64,000 nucleotides of DNA from Planomicrobium sp. Y74 (GCF_003668635.1 NZ_RCWH01000005.1:372001-436000), one strand, 5' to 3'. Positions 51,961 to 60,700 are shown, counted from the first letter of the stretch. Notes: a model not told the origin generated them from the sequence alone. Program-made: numbers and translations.

Positions 51961-52539
51961 ATGTCATCAATCAACCTGTCAAAAGGCCAAAAAATCGACT
52001 TAACAAAAACAAATCCGGGACTTACAAAAGTAACAGTCGGCCTCGGCTGGGATACGAATAAATACAGCGGCGGCGGAGATTTCGACCTTGACGCTTCCAT
52101 CTTTCTTGTAGGTGAAAACGGCAAATCCCGCGGACCGGAAGATTTCGTTTTCTATAACAACCTGGTTGGAGGAAACGGTTCTGTTACTCATACAGGAGAT
52201 AATCTGACGGGCGAAGGCGAAGGGGACGATGAGCAAGTGATCGTCGATTTGCCGAATGTGCCTGCTGAAATCCATAAAGTTGTTTTCACAGTTACAATCC
52301 ATGAAGCGGACAGCCGCGGTCAGAACTTCGGCCAGGTGTCCAATGCTTTCATCCGAGTTATGAACGAAAGCAATAACGAAGAAATTCTGCGTTATGACCT
52401 TGGCGAAGATTTTTCCATCGAAACAGCGCTTGTGGTTGGTGAATTATACCGCCACGGCGGCGAATGGAAGTTCAATGCAATCGGCAGCGGTTACCAGGGT
52501 GGCCTTGCTGCGCTGGTCAATGATTTCGGTTTAGCGTAA
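51961..52539 (+). CDS. TerD-family protein
   Basis: 192 residues, canonical Ter[37 protein letters not shown] and [19 protein letters not shown] carry the calcium-binding residues. Very similar to the copy at 43503, which suggests duplication within the locus. GGAGGAG precedes the ATG. It is separated from telA by a 120-bp repeat and could have its own promoter or be read through. It ends the Ter locus. No TerC-like membrane protein gene is present in the window. Confidence 0.95.
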   Translation: MSSINLSKGQKIDLTKTNPGLTKVTVGLGWDTNKYSGGGDFDLDASIFLVGENGKSRGPEDFVFYNNLVGGNGSVTHTGDNLTGEGEGDDEQVIVDLPNVPAEIHKVVFTVTIHEADSRGQNFGQVSNAFIRVMNESNNEEILRYDLGEDFSIETALVVGELYRHGGEWKFNAIGSGYQGGLAALVNDFGLA

Positions 52540-52549
52540 ACAGAATCAG

Positions 52550-52577
52550 GTCGTTCCTCTTTTGGGGAACGGCTTTT
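52550..52577 (+). terminator. Terminator after the third terD
   Basis: GTCGTTCC and GGAACGGC form an 8-bp stem with one G-T pair, followed by six T. Confidence 0.8.
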
Positions 52578-52672
52578 TTATGATTAAAAATATAAAAATT
52601 TTCAAAGCAATAAGGGCACGGCTTCGAGAGGAATGAAAACGCTTCCTTATGTGTCTGAATAATAAGATTTTA

Positions 52673-52701
52673 TTGACAATAGTTTTTTGTCTGTATATGA
52701 T
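52673..52701 (+). promoter_or_regulatory. Sigma-A promoter of the serine operon
   Basis: TTGACA (52673-52678), 17 bp, TATGAT (52696-52701): a near-consensus promoter just upstream of the T-box leader. Confidence 0.85.
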
Positions 52702-52732
52702 GGATTAAATTCCAATAGAGACAATTATTTAG

Positions 52733-52972
52733 ACGGAGATAAGTTTTGGGTATAGAAATCTGAAGAGAGCTGATGGATGGTGAAAATCAGCGTTTTCTTC
52801 CCGAATCAGCACTCCTGAATAGATGGGCCGAATCACAGTAGGTCTTTCCGTTTCGTGCGCGTTAAGCATTTGGACCAATGAGGCTGTATAACTGCAGCGA
52901 AATAGGGTGGTACCGCGAATAAAGGCTTTTCGCCCCTTGCATCTTTATGTGAGGAGTGAAGGGTCTTTTTTT
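52733..52972 (+). promoter_or_regulatory. T-box leader, serine type
   Basis: The T-box core AGGGTGGTACCGCG is at 52904-52917 and is followed by a CCCTT...AAGGG hairpin and a seven-T run (terminator). Stem I contains AGAGAGCTGATGGATGGTG and the specifier side CCGAATCAGCACTCC. The candidate specifier triplets are TCA (52806-52808) or AGC (52808-52810); both are serine codons. Uncharged tRNA-Ser should turn on the aminotransferase-serA operon. Confidence 0.95.
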
Positions 52973-53023
52973 CGTTCATTTTAAAGATTGCAGTGCAAAA
53001 TGCAAAAGAAAGAGGGAGATTTT

Positions 53024-54181
53024 ATGTTAACCGATCAGCATATTTTAAGGATACCGGGGCCGAGCCCGATTCCGCCAAGTGTAAGCAGGGCTATGGCGCA
53101 GCCGATGATTGGCCATAGGGGACAGAGCACGTCAGAGATGCTGGATGATATCCGGCCGAAACTGAAACGCGTTTTTGGCACGGCACAGGAAGTCCTGATT
53201 TTAACGGCAAGTGGCACAGCGGGACTGGAGGCGGCCGTGGTCAATGCGGTAGCACCGGAAGATGAAGTACTCGTTATTGTAAGCGGTGCGTTTGGGGAAC
53301 GGTTCGCAGATATCTGCCGGACCTATAATATTCAAACACATATTGTCGAAACAGAATGGGGAGAAGCGGCAACTGTTTCTGATATCACCGGGGCGCTTGA
53401 AGCTTATCCAAATATTAAAGCGGTCTTCATGACTTATTGTGAAACTTCCACGGGTGTACTGAACCCGGTAGAAAAATTGGCTGCTGAAATTAGGGGCAAA
53501 TCGGAAGCAATGATTATTGTGGACGGTGTTTCCTGTGTAGGTGGTGTGGAAACGAAGATGGATGAGTGGGGACTTGATATTGTGGTGAGCGGCTCCCAAA
53601 AAGCTTTCATGCTTCCGGCAGGTCTTGCGTTTATCGGAGTAAGCGAACGTGCCTGGAATAAGATCGAAGCAAACCCTCAGCCCCGGTTCTACCTGGATTT
53701 GAAAAGGCACCGGGATAATCTTATAAAAGATACAACTCCCTTTACGCCTGCACTGTCCCTCTTATTCGGTTTGCAGAAAGCACTTGAGTTGATGGAAGAA
53801 GAAGGGCTTGGAACTGTTTATGCAAGACATGAACTGTTGATGAAGATGACGAGGTCGGCTTTCAAAGCACTCGGAATCCCGCTTCTGACAGTGGATGAAG
53901 ATGCTTCTCCCACAGTAACGGCCGTTAAGCCGGCAGACTTTGAAGCTGAAGTTTTACGGAATGTGCTGAAAGAAGAGTTTGCCATGGAAGTGGCTGGCGG
54001 GCAGAAAGTTCTGGCGAATAAAATATTCCGCATCGGGCATATGGGCTATTGCTCGCCGGCAGATCTGCTGCAGACAATCGCGGCTATTGAAATCGGCATT
54101 GTTAAAGCAGGCAGAGAAATTGAACTGGGCAGCGGTGTCAGGGCAGCTCAACAGGAATATCTGAAAGGGGCGAATAGATGA
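53024..54181 (+). CDS. Class-V aminotransferase, probable phosphoserine aminotransferase substitute
   Basis: 385 residues, fold-type I class V. HILRIPGPSPIPPSVSRAM starts the alanine-glyoxylate/PucG-like group, and the PLP lysine is in VVSGSQKAFMLPAG. The serine T-box upstream and the four-base overlap with serA show that it works in serine synthesis, presumably converting 3-phosphohydroxypyruvate to phosphoserine in place of SerC, or making serine or glycine by another transamination. The same gene pair occurs in staphylococci. ATG 53024 has AGAGGGAG upstream. Confidence 0.9.
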   Translation: MLTDQHILRIPGPSPIPPSVSRAMAQPMIGHRGQSTSEMLDDIRPKLKRVFGTAQEVLILTASGTAGLEAAVVNAVAPEDEVLVIVSGAFGERFADICRTYNIQTHIVETEWGEAATVSDITGALEAYPNIKAVFMTYCETSTGVLNPVEKLAAEIRGKSEAMIIVDGVSCVGGVETKMDEWGLDIVVSGSQKAFMLPAGLAFIGVSERAWNKIEANPQPRFYLDLKRHRDNLIKDTTPFTPALSLLFGLQKALELMEEEGLGTVYARHELLMKMTRSAFKALGIPLLTVDEDASPTVTAVKPADFEAEVLRNVLKEEFAMEVAGGQKVLANKIFRIGHMGYCSPADLLQTIAAIEIGIVKAGREIELGSGVRAAQQEYLKGANR

Positions 54182-55770
54182 TGAAAGACTATAAAATTTT
54201 GGTGAGCGATCCCTTGAGTGAAGAAGGTATATTTCCTCTTCGCAATGCAGAAGGGTTAACAGTGGTTTTTGATACTGAACTGACTCCACAGCAACTGACA
54301 GAAAAAATTAGGGGTTTTGATGCATTGCTCGTACGCAGTAAAACCCAGGTGACGCGTGAGTTGATTGAAAAAGCGGACCGCCTGAAAATTATCGGACGCG
54401 CAGGAGTCGGAGTGGACAATATCGATTTGGAGGCGGCCACTGAAAAAGGGATTATTGTTGTAAACGCGCCAGATGGCAATACGAATTCTGCCGCGGAACA
54501 TACCATTGCAATGCTGATGTCGATGGCCCGCAAGATTCCACAGGCTTTTACAGCACTTCGCAACCGGGAATGGGATCGGAAGTCGTTTGTGGGGGTTGAG
54601 TTGAAAGGAAAGACTTTAGGTGTCGTTGGATTGGGTCGCATCGGAGCGGAAGTAGCTGCCAGGGCAAAAGGCCAGCGGATGAAAATCATCGCTTATGATC
54701 CTTTTTTGACACAAGAGCGGGCTGATGAACTCGGCATCGATTTCGGAACGGTGGAAGAAGTTCTGAAAGCTTCGGATTTCATAACGGTGCATACCCCGTT
54801 ATTGAAGGAAACACGCCATCTGATAAATACAGATGCTTTTAAATTAATGAAGCCGGGTGTGCAGATCATCAATTGTGCCAGAGGAGGCATCATTGATGAA
54901 AATGCCTTGTACGATGCCATTACATCCGGGAAGGTAGCAGGAGCGGCGCTGGATGTATTTGAACAGGAACCGATGGTGGATTTCCGGCTGCTTGACTTGC
55001 CGGAGGTCGTTGCGACCCCGCATCTCGGTGCCAGCACTTTTGAAGCTCAGGAAAATGTAGCAATTGATGTAAGCCTTGATGTGGTAAGTTATTTCAGTGC
55101 CGGAACAGTGAGGAATTCCGTAAATCTGCCATCTGTGCCGAGTGAGATTATGAAGAAAATCGAACCTTACTTTGATCTTTCGGAGCGGTTGGGCGTTTTT
55201 TTGACAGACCTTTCGGACAGCACTGCTACCGAAGTGAACATCAGTTATTCAGGTGAATTGGCTGATTTCGAAGTCGGTCCGCTTACACGCAATGTCCTGA
55301 AAGGGCTGCTTAAACGCCATTTGGGAAATCGGGTAAATGACGTCAATGCCATGTTTCTTGCACATCAGAAAGGCATTACGGTAAATGAAAGCAAATCTGC
55401 CTCTTCCAAAGGTTTTACCAATCTTATTTCTGTCGAAATCCTGACACAGGCAGGCAGACGGAAAACGGCAGGTACTTTATTGAACGGGCAAGGCCCACGT
55501 ATCGTAAAAGTTGATGATTATATCGTAGATGTAGTTCCTGAAGGACATTTATTATTTATCCGCCATCACGATCGCCCTGGAGTCATCGGGCGCGTGGGGA
55601 CGCTTCTTGGACAGGAAGGAGTCAATATAGCGACGATGCAGGTAGGGCGTTCGGCGGAAGGCGGAGATGCCATCATGATGCTGTCGATTGATAAGCCGGC
55701 TGAAGCCAAAAGTCTCCGCCAATTGGAGGAGTTGGCGGAGATTGATAAGGTGAAAGCGGTGGATTTATAG
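54178..55770 (+). CDS. serA: D-3-phosphoglycerate dehydrogenase
   Basis: 530 residues. Oxidises 3-phosphoglycerate to 3-phosphohydroxypyruvate, the first step of serine synthesis. NAD-binding motif VVGLGRIGAEVAARAK near residue 145, substrate and catalytic residues in INCARGGIIDE and the His-Glu pair (FEQEP, TPHLGAST). The long form has an intervening domain and a C-terminal ACT domain (LLFIRHHDRPGVIGRVGTLL) for serine feedback. The start overlaps the aminotransferase stop (ATGA). Confidence 0.97.
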   Translation: MMKDYKILVSDPLSEEGIFPLRNAEGLTVVFDTELTPQQLTEKIRGFDALLVRSKTQVTRELIEKADRLKIIGRAGVGVDNIDLEAATEKGIIVVNAPDGNTNSAAEHTIAMLMSMARKIPQAFTALRNREWDRKSFVGVELKGKTLGVVGLGRIGAEVAARAKGQRMKIIAYDPFLTQERADELGIDFGTVEEVLKASDFITVHTPLLKETRHLINTDAFKLMKPGVQIINCARGGIIDENALYDAITSGKVAGAALDVFEQEPMVDFRLLDLPEVVATPHLGASTFEAQENVAIDVSLDVVSYFSAGTVRNSVNLPSVPSEIMKKIEPYFDLSERLGVFLTDLSDSTATEVNISYSGELADFEVGPLTRNVLKGLLKRHLGNRVNDVNAMFLAHQKGITVNESKSASSKGFTNLISVEILTQAGRRKTAGTLLNGQGPRIVKVDDYIVDVVPEGHLLFIRHHDRPGVIGRVGTLLGQEGVNIATMQVGRSAEGGDAIMMLSIDKPAEAKSLRQLEELAEIDKVKAVDL

Positions 55771-55789
55771 AAGCTGCTGGTTCCCTGAT

Positions 55790-56575
55790 TTAAAGTCCTT
55801 CCAATAACGGTATCAATTCCTGCAGATGCCGAATTTCAAAATCGGGAGAAATGGAATCATGCGTATTTTTTTGCTCCCTGTTCACCCAAACTGACTTTAT
55901 GCCGGCTCTATTGGCGCCGAGAATATCGGTCAGCAGGTTGTCGCCTATCATCAGCGCCTCTGACTTTTGAGAGGTGGTTTTGGATAGTGCATATTCGAAA
56001 ATGGAAGCATCCGGCTTGCCCACGCCAAAGGCACCGGAAACAATAATGGCATCGAAATAAGGAGCGATTTCCGGTGACATTGTCAGTTTGGTCTGCTGCA
56101 GGCTTGGTGAGCCGTTTGTCAGCAGCACCAATTGATAGCGGTCTTTCAATTGATCAAGTACCTGGAAAGTTTCTTCGAATATAAAGGGGTTTTTCTGGCG
56201 CATTGCAGGGAAGTAATCACTGAGTTTCTCACCAAGTTCCGCATTTTCGACACCTGACTTTTTGAGGGCATTTGTCCAGGCTGAACGCCGGTAAGCAGGC
56301 ATAAGCGTTTTCATGATTTGGAACTGTTCATTTTCATCATCGAATTCGCCCCATAATCCTTCGAAGGGGTTGATGCCGATGGATTTGGTGAACTCATGAA
56401 CTTCCGTTTCAGCGTAGGCAGCCACAGCTTCAGAGCGGATTGATTGTTCCAGCTGGCTGGCGTCCACACCGCACTGGGATTCAGCGTATAAACAAGTTAA
56501 ATGCAATGAGACCTCAACGCTTTTTTTATCCCATAACAAAGTGTCGTCCAAATCGAACATAATCGTTTTAATCAT
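55790..56575 (-). CDS. HAD hydrolase, YjjG/YfnB-like nucleotidase
   Basis: 261 residues. HAD motif I IMFDLDDTLLWD, motif II LLTNGSPSLQ, motif III lysine in FGVGKPDASIFEYAL and motif IV MIGDNLLTDILGA, with a C1 helical cap. This arrangement is typical of the YjjG family of pyrimidine nucleotidases (YfnB in B. subtilis). I place the start at ATG 56575 (GGGGAG upstream); a longer frame would overlap the divergent nos promoter. Probably removes phosphate from nucleotides, including damaged ones. Confidence 0.87.
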   Translation of the reverse strand: MIKTIMFDLDDTLLWDKKSVEVSLHLTCLYAESQCGVDASQLEQSIRSEAVAAYAETEVHEFTKSIGINPFEGLWGEFDDENEQFQIMKTLMPAYRRSAWTNALKKSGVENAELGEKLSDYFPAMRQKNPFIFEETFQVLDQLKDRYQLVLLTNGSPSLQQTKLTMSPEIAPYFDAIIVSGAFGVGKPDASIFEYALSKTTSQKSEALMIGDNLLTDILGANRAGIKSVWVNREQKNTHDSISPDFEIRHLQELIPLLEGL

Positions 56576-56702
56576 ATAACTCAACTCCCCAAAGGCTTTT
56601 TTCAAGTGTACTGCACCTTCACCGGAAATCATAGAGTGGACACAATTGATTAGGCTGAAGTATTTGGAAGATGCTATTATGTTGGGAGAAGGAGTGAAGT
56701 TC

Positions 56703-57806
56703 ATGAAAATTGCCATGGCCAATCGACCTTTAATCGAAGAAGCGGGTTATTTTATCCAAACTTGCTACGAAGAATTGGGGAAAAATGAATCAGACATACA
56801 CAATCGGGTGAACAGTATTATAGAGGAAGTTGAAGAAACAGGCACCTACACACATACATTCGAGGAGCTGGAACACGGAGCCCGGATGGCATGGCGCAAT
56901 AATAACCGCTGCATCGGCCGGCTGTTTTGGAATACACTTACTGTTTTTGACGCCAGGCATCTTGGGACGGCGGAAGACGCATTTGATGAGCTGGTGGACC
57001 ATATTGAATTCGCTGCGAACGGCGGAAAAATTCGTCCTGCATTGACCGTATTCCCCGCACAACAGGGCGGTGCAGAAAAACTGCGCATCTGGAATCACCA
57101 GCTTTTGCGTTACGCCGGCTACGAAAAAGATGGTGCGATAGTCGGTGACTCTTCTTCTGTCGAGTTTACAAAGCAATGCATGGACCTGGGCTGGGAAGGG
57201 CAAGGGACTGCCTTTGATATTCTGCCCATCGTAATAGAAGAAGCAGGGAAAGGTGTGAAATATTTCGAACTTCCGGAGCAGGCAGTGATGGAAGTGGAAA
57301 TTAAACACCCGGATTTTGATGGTTTTGCTGAACTCGGAGCCAAATGGTATGGAGTGCCGATCATCTCGGATATGAAGATGGAAATCGGTGGCATCCATTA
57401 TACGATGGCCCCTTTCAATGGCTGGTATATGGGCACTGAAATCGGAGCGCGCAACCTTGCAGATGAAGAGCGGTATGATCTTCTGCCGGCAGTCGCTGAG
57501 AAGATGGGCTTGGATACGAAATCGAGTCGCTCTCTTTGGAAGGATAAAGCACTTGTCGAATTGAATATAGCAGTATTGGAATCCTTTGCGGAAGCCGGCG
57601 TTACAATCGTCGACCACCATACGGCAGCCAAACAGTTCAAAAGTTTTGAGAGGAAGGAAGAGGCAGCTGGGCGCAAGGTCACCGGAAATTGGGCATGGCT
57701 TATCCCACCGATGTCCCCGGCTACAACGCATATCTTCCATAAGCCTTATAAAAATGACATCGTCAAGCCGAACTTCTTTTATCAACAAGCACCTTATCAT
57801 TCCTGA
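56703..57806 (+). CDS. nos: Bacterial nitric oxide synthase oxygenase
   Basis: 367 residues, oxygenase domain only, as in Bacillus and Staphylococcus. Converts L-arginine to citrulline and NO with electrons from a general flavodoxin-like reductase. The haem-thiolate cysteine is Cys70 in [11 protein letters not shown]. The arginine-binding Glu is in [14 protein letters not shown], and the pterin-side [17 protein letters not shown] motif closes the C-terminus. GAAGGAG lies before ATG 56703. A 73-codon gene follows 14 bp later. NO produced this way is known to protect Gram-positives from oxidative stress. Confidence 0.97.
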   Translation: MKIAMANRPLIEEAGYFIQTCYEELGKNESDIHNRVNSIIEEVEETGTYTHTFEELEHGARMAWRNNNRCIGRLFWNTLTVFDARHLGTAEDAFDELVDHIEFAANGGKIRPALTVFPAQQGGAEKLRIWNHQLLRYAGYEKDGAIVGDSSSVEFTKQCMDLGWEGQGTAFDILPIVIEEAGKGVKYFELPEQAVMEVEIKHPDFDGFAELGAKWYGVPIISDMKMEIGGIHYTMAPFNGWYMGTEIGARNLADEERYDLLPAVAEKMGLDTKSSRSLWKDKALVELNIAVLESFAEAGVTIVDHHTAAKQFKSFERKEEAAGRKVTGNWAWLIPPMSPATTHIFHKPYKNDIVKPNFFYQQAPYHS

Positions 57807-57820
57807 AAGGGGCATAACAT

Positions 57821-58042
57821 ATGAAAGAATTCAAAATCACTTATTTTTTCGATGAAGAACATTATATTCGCCGGTTTATTTTTGTGGAGTCACAGGAAGA
57901 GGCGGAAGCGCTTGTTCAAAGTGAGCGGGACCAGTATATTTCGTTCACCGACAGCAGAGGGATTTATCATGAATTGGACACGGGTAAAGTAAGGGTTACC
58001 CAGATTTCAGAATATCACCGTATAGATAAAACAAAATCTTGA
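57821..58042 (+). CDS. Small protein of unknown function downstream of nos
   Basis: 73 residues, soluble and charged: KITYFFDEEHYIRRFIFVESQEEAEALVQSERD then a beta-like ISFTDSRGIYHELDTGKVRVTQISEYHRI. It looks like a compact alpha/beta fold. AAAGGGG precedes the ATG, 14 bp after the nos stop, so it is probably co-transcribed with nos. No family is recognised. Confidence 0.72.
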   Translation: MKEFKITYFFDEEHYIRRFIFVESQEEAEALVQSERDQYISFTDSRGIYHELDTGKVRVTQISEYHRIDKTKS

Positions 58043-58077
58043 AAAGTGCTGGTTTGATTTCCGGCGCTTTTTCTTTT
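58041..58077 (+). terminator. Terminator after the nos operon
   Basis: AAAGTGCTGG pairs with CCGGCGCTTT over 10 bp with two G-T pairs, followed by TTCTTTTT. Confidence 0.8.
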
Positions 58078-58181
58078 TGCAGCTTTCCTGCTGTATAGCT
58101 CGAATATACAACGAGTTTTATTATATAATAGAAGGAGTGAACGTTCTTCACATTCAAAGTTGAAAGAAAGTGGGAAACAGT

Positions 58182-58901
58182 ATGGGACGCAAGTGGAATA
58201 ATATCAAAGAGAAAAAAGCATCAAAAGATGCCAATACAAGCCGCATCTATGCGAAATTCGGACGGGAAATCTATGTCGCTGCGAAACAGGGCGAGCCGGA
58301 CCCAGAATCGAACCAGGCGCTGAAAGTCGTATTGGAGCGGGCGAAAACATATAGTGTGCCAAAAGCGATCATTGACCGGGCGATTGAAAAAGCCAAAGGC
58401 GGATCAGAAGAAAGTTATGACGAACTTCGTTATGAAGGATTCGGGCCGAATGGTTCAATGGTGATTGTCGATACGTTGACGAATAATGTTAACCGCACAG
58501 CATCGGATGTACGTGCAGCGTTCGGCAAAAACGGCGGTAACATGGGTGTCAGCGGATCTGTTGCTTATATGTTCGATCCGACGGCAGTTATCGGAATCGA
58601 AGGACAGAAGACAGCGGATGAAGTGCTTGAAATGATGATGGAAGCCGATATTGATGTACGCGATGTCATTGAAGAAGAAGACGCAGTCATCGTTTATGCA
58701 GAACCGGATCAGTTCCATTTGGTGCAGGAAGCTTTCAAGGAAGCAGGCATTACTGACTTCACTGTAGCGGAGCTGACGATGATGGCGCAAAATGATGTGG
58801 AATTGCCGGAAGATGCACAGGCGCAATTTGAAAAAATGATCGATGCCATCGAAGATTTGGAAGATGTCCAACAGGTTTATCACAATGTCGATTTAGGCTA
58901 A
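58182..58901 (+). CDS. yeeI: YebC/PmpR-family protein, YeeI-like
   Basis: 239 residues. Begins [20 protein letters not shown] and continues [21 protein letters not shown] and [23 protein letters not shown], nearly as in B. subtilis YeeI. YebC-family proteins were described as DNA-binding regulators and more recently as helping ribosomes pass proline stretches. ATG 58182 has GTGGG upstream; GTG 58170 is possible. A repeat begins 9 nt after the stop codon. Confidence 0.93.
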   Translation: MGRKWNNIKEKKASKDANTSRIYAKFGREIYVAAKQGEPDPESNQALKVVLERAKTYSVPKAIIDRAIEKAKGGSEESYDELRYEGFGPNGSMVIVDTLTNNVNRTASDVRAAFGKNGGNMGVSGSVAYMFDPTAVIGIEGQKTADEVLEMMMEADIDVRDVIEEEDAVIVYAEPDQFHLVQEAFKEAGITDFTVAELTMMAQNDVELPEDAQAQFEKMIDAIEDLEDVQQVYHNVDLG

Positions 58902-58910
58902 TAAGTATAG

Positions 58911-59245
58911 GAAAAGCGCAAGCTCCTGTTAAGCTCTGACAGGCAAGAGACGTCCCAAGTGTAATTTGGGACATCTCTTTGCGACGAAGCTAGCGCAGCG
59001 ATGCAGAGACAGGAGCAATACGGGCTTAGAGCGATCTGGCGAAGCGGCGTCTTTCAGCCGGATAGTCTCGAAAAGCGGAAGTACCTGTTCAGCTCTGACA
59101 GGTATAAGACGAACCAGCGTAGTGGCGTTCTTTGCCACGCAGCTGGTTTGACTTATATCCCGAAGAGCTAGGCACTGGAGATTAAACACAAAGTGGCTTA
59201 CGACTCGAGGAGTTGGTCGTTGGAGTCTGGACAAGAGAAACAGCC
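58911..59245 (+). repeat. Two stop-codon-linked repeats in tandem after yeeI
   Basis: The first unit starts GAAAAGCGCAAGCTCCTG at 58911 and carries the GACGAAGCTAGCGCAGCGAT core at 58982. The second starts GAAAAGCGGAAGTACCTG at 59070, with the arms AGCTC/GAGCT, TATAAG/CTTATA and GTGGC/GCCAC around GTTCTTT. Two far ends follow (59172 and 59219, the latter GGAGTCTGGACAAG). All are in sense orientation and lie before the terminator at 59239. Confidence 0.85.
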
Positions 59246-59272
59246 CTTTTTAATCAGAGGGTTGTTTTTTCG
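59239..59272 (+). terminator. Terminator beyond the yeeI repeats
   Basis: AAACAGCCCT and AGGGTTGTTT pair over 10 bp with one G-T, then TTTT. Confidence 0.75.
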
Positions 59273-59373
59273 TTTTTAAACGATTTCATTCAGACAACGC
59301 CGGCTGTTCCATTGAAGAAACGATTCCGATTATTTGATATACTGTCCCTATCAGATGAAACGGAGGCGTTACG

Positions 59374-59643
59374 ATGAAAGATATCTGGGAAATAAAACAT
59401 TCTTCACATCGTATTCGGATAGAAAGTACTTGGGACCAAAAGAAGTTGTGGGTGGACGGAGTTCTGCAGGATGATCAGCCCGGGTTTACGTTAAGTTCAC
59501 GCTTATTTGGCAAACTGCGGGATGAAAACGGAGAATTTCAGGAAATAAAAGTTTCGTTGGGATTGAGCTGCTTTTACACAAAATGTCGAATTTTTATAGG
59601 TGACAGCCTCATCTATTCAACAGAAATCGCCTGGGAAGGTTGA
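59374..59643 (+). CDS. Small protein of unknown function (89 residues)
   Basis: Soluble, probably all-beta: WEIKHSSHRIRIESTWDQKKLWVDGVLQDDQPG then FTLSSRLFGKL and IKVSLGLSCFYTKCRIFIGDSLIYS. Strand-turn-strand rhythm with a conserved-looking WVDG suggests a small beta-barrel. GGAGG precedes the ATG. It lies 36 bp before the dipeptidase and may form an operon with it. No family recognised. Confidence 0.72.
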   Translation: MKDIWEIKHSSHRIRIESTWDQKKLWVDGVLQDDQPGFTLSSRLFGKLRDENGEFQEIKVSLGLSCFYTKCRIFIGDSLIYSTEIAWEG

Positions 59644-59679
59644 GGATTTTGAATTTAAGAACTGAAAGGAGCGGTAAAG

Positions 59680-60630
59680 GTGAAAGTCATTGATATGCAT
59701 TGCGATGCTTTGTTCAAAATGCAAGTGGCAAAAAGAGATTCCCTTTACCACAAGCCGCTACTGAATTTTACAGACGCAAAAGAGCTGGATACAAACTTTC
59801 AGCGATTGCAGGCAGGCGGCGTTAAAGTACAGTTTTTTGCAATTTTCCTTCATCCGGAACTGCCTTCAGATGAACAATGGCAACATGCCCTTGAGCAGGT
59901 TGACCTCTTTCATACAGAAATAATCGGCAAGAATCCGCAGATGCGCCATATTGCCAGCTGGCAGGATATCAACGAGCTTAAAGATGATGAAATCGGTGCT
60001 GTGCTGACGCTTGAAGGTGCAGAGCCTGTCGGCAATGACCTGGCCAAGCTGCGCCATCTTTTTCGCCTGGGCGTTCTATCTGTGGGGCTGACATGGAACT
60101 ATGCCAATCTCTGTGCAGACGGAGCTGGTGAGCCAAGAGGTGCAGGGCTGACACTGTTTGGTAAAGATGTTGTACGGGCAAATAATGAAAACAGGATTTT
60201 TACAGATGTGTCCCATCTGTCGGAGAAGTCTTTTTGGGATGTTATGGAGTTGGCGGAGTTCCCCTTTGCGAGCCACTCGAATGCACGGGCATTATGCAAT
60301 CATGCGCGGAACCTGACCGATGAACAGGCCCGTGCCATGTTCAGGGGGAGGGCAATGATCAATGTTGTCTTTTTTCCATCTTTCATCAACACAAACAGTG
60401 AGCGGGCCACAACTTCAGATTTAATCCGCCATATCGACCATTTCTGTTCAATGGGCGGAGTGGAGCATATCGGTTTCGGTTCGGATTTCGACGGCATCAA
60501 ATTTTATACGGATAATTTGAAAAATGCAGGTGATTACCCGAAACTGATCAATGAATTGCAAAAGCATTATACTGAAACAGAAGTGGAAGGTTTTGCTTAC
60601 CGGAACTTTTTAGCTCATTTACCGATTTGA
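59680..60630 (+). CDS. Membrane-dipeptidase family (M19) metallopeptidase
   Basis: 316 residues, TIM-barrel amidohydrolase fold. Zinc-site residues: MHCDA at the N-terminus (HxD), the bridging Glu in LTLEGAEP, His in FTDVSHLSE and ASHSNAR, and the Asp in GFGSDFDG. These match the renal-dipeptidase family, cleaving dipeptides, sometimes D-configured. Start is GTG 59680, with AAAGGAG upstream. No signal peptide, so cytoplasmic. Confidence 0.93.
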   Translation: MKVIDMHCDALFKMQVAKRDSLYHKPLLNFTDAKELDTNFQRLQAGGVKVQFFAIFLHPELPSDEQWQHALEQVDLFHTEIIGKNPQMRHIASWQDINELKDDEIGAVLTLEGAEPVGNDLAKLRHLFRLGVLSVGLTWNYANLCADGAGEPRGAGLTLFGKDVVRANNENRIFTDVSHLSEKSFWDVMELAEFPFASHSNARALCNHARNLTDEQARAMFRGRAMINVVFFPSFINTNSERATTSDLIRHIDHFCSMGGVEHIGFGSDFDGIKFYTDNLKNAGDYPKLINELQKHYTETEVEGFAYRNFLAHLPI

Positions 60631-60647
60631 ATTGAACCATTGAACAT

Positions 60648-60695
60648 AGAGAAGCGCTCTGCCGTAAGCATTTGCTTACGGCAGAGCGCTTCTCT
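60648..60695. terminator. Very long perfect hairpin between converging genes
   Basis: A 23-bp perfect inverted repeat from AGAGAAGCGCTCTGCCGTAA (60648) to its mirror at 60673-60695, with a two-base centre. It lies between the dipeptidase and YihY genes and probably works as a bidirectional terminator although the T run is poor. Confidence 0.75.
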
Positions 60696-60700
60696 TAATA

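Noticed and set aside
52632-52647. cre-like TGAAAACGCTTCCT before the serine operon
   Set aside because: Two mismatches at conserved positions and placed upstream of the promoter; chance match likely.
56790-57815. Long minus-strand ORF (341 codons) opposite nos
   Set aside because: It lies fully antisense to the clear NO synthase gene, has a Cys/His/Phe-rich composition typical of shadow frames, and lacks a ribosome site.
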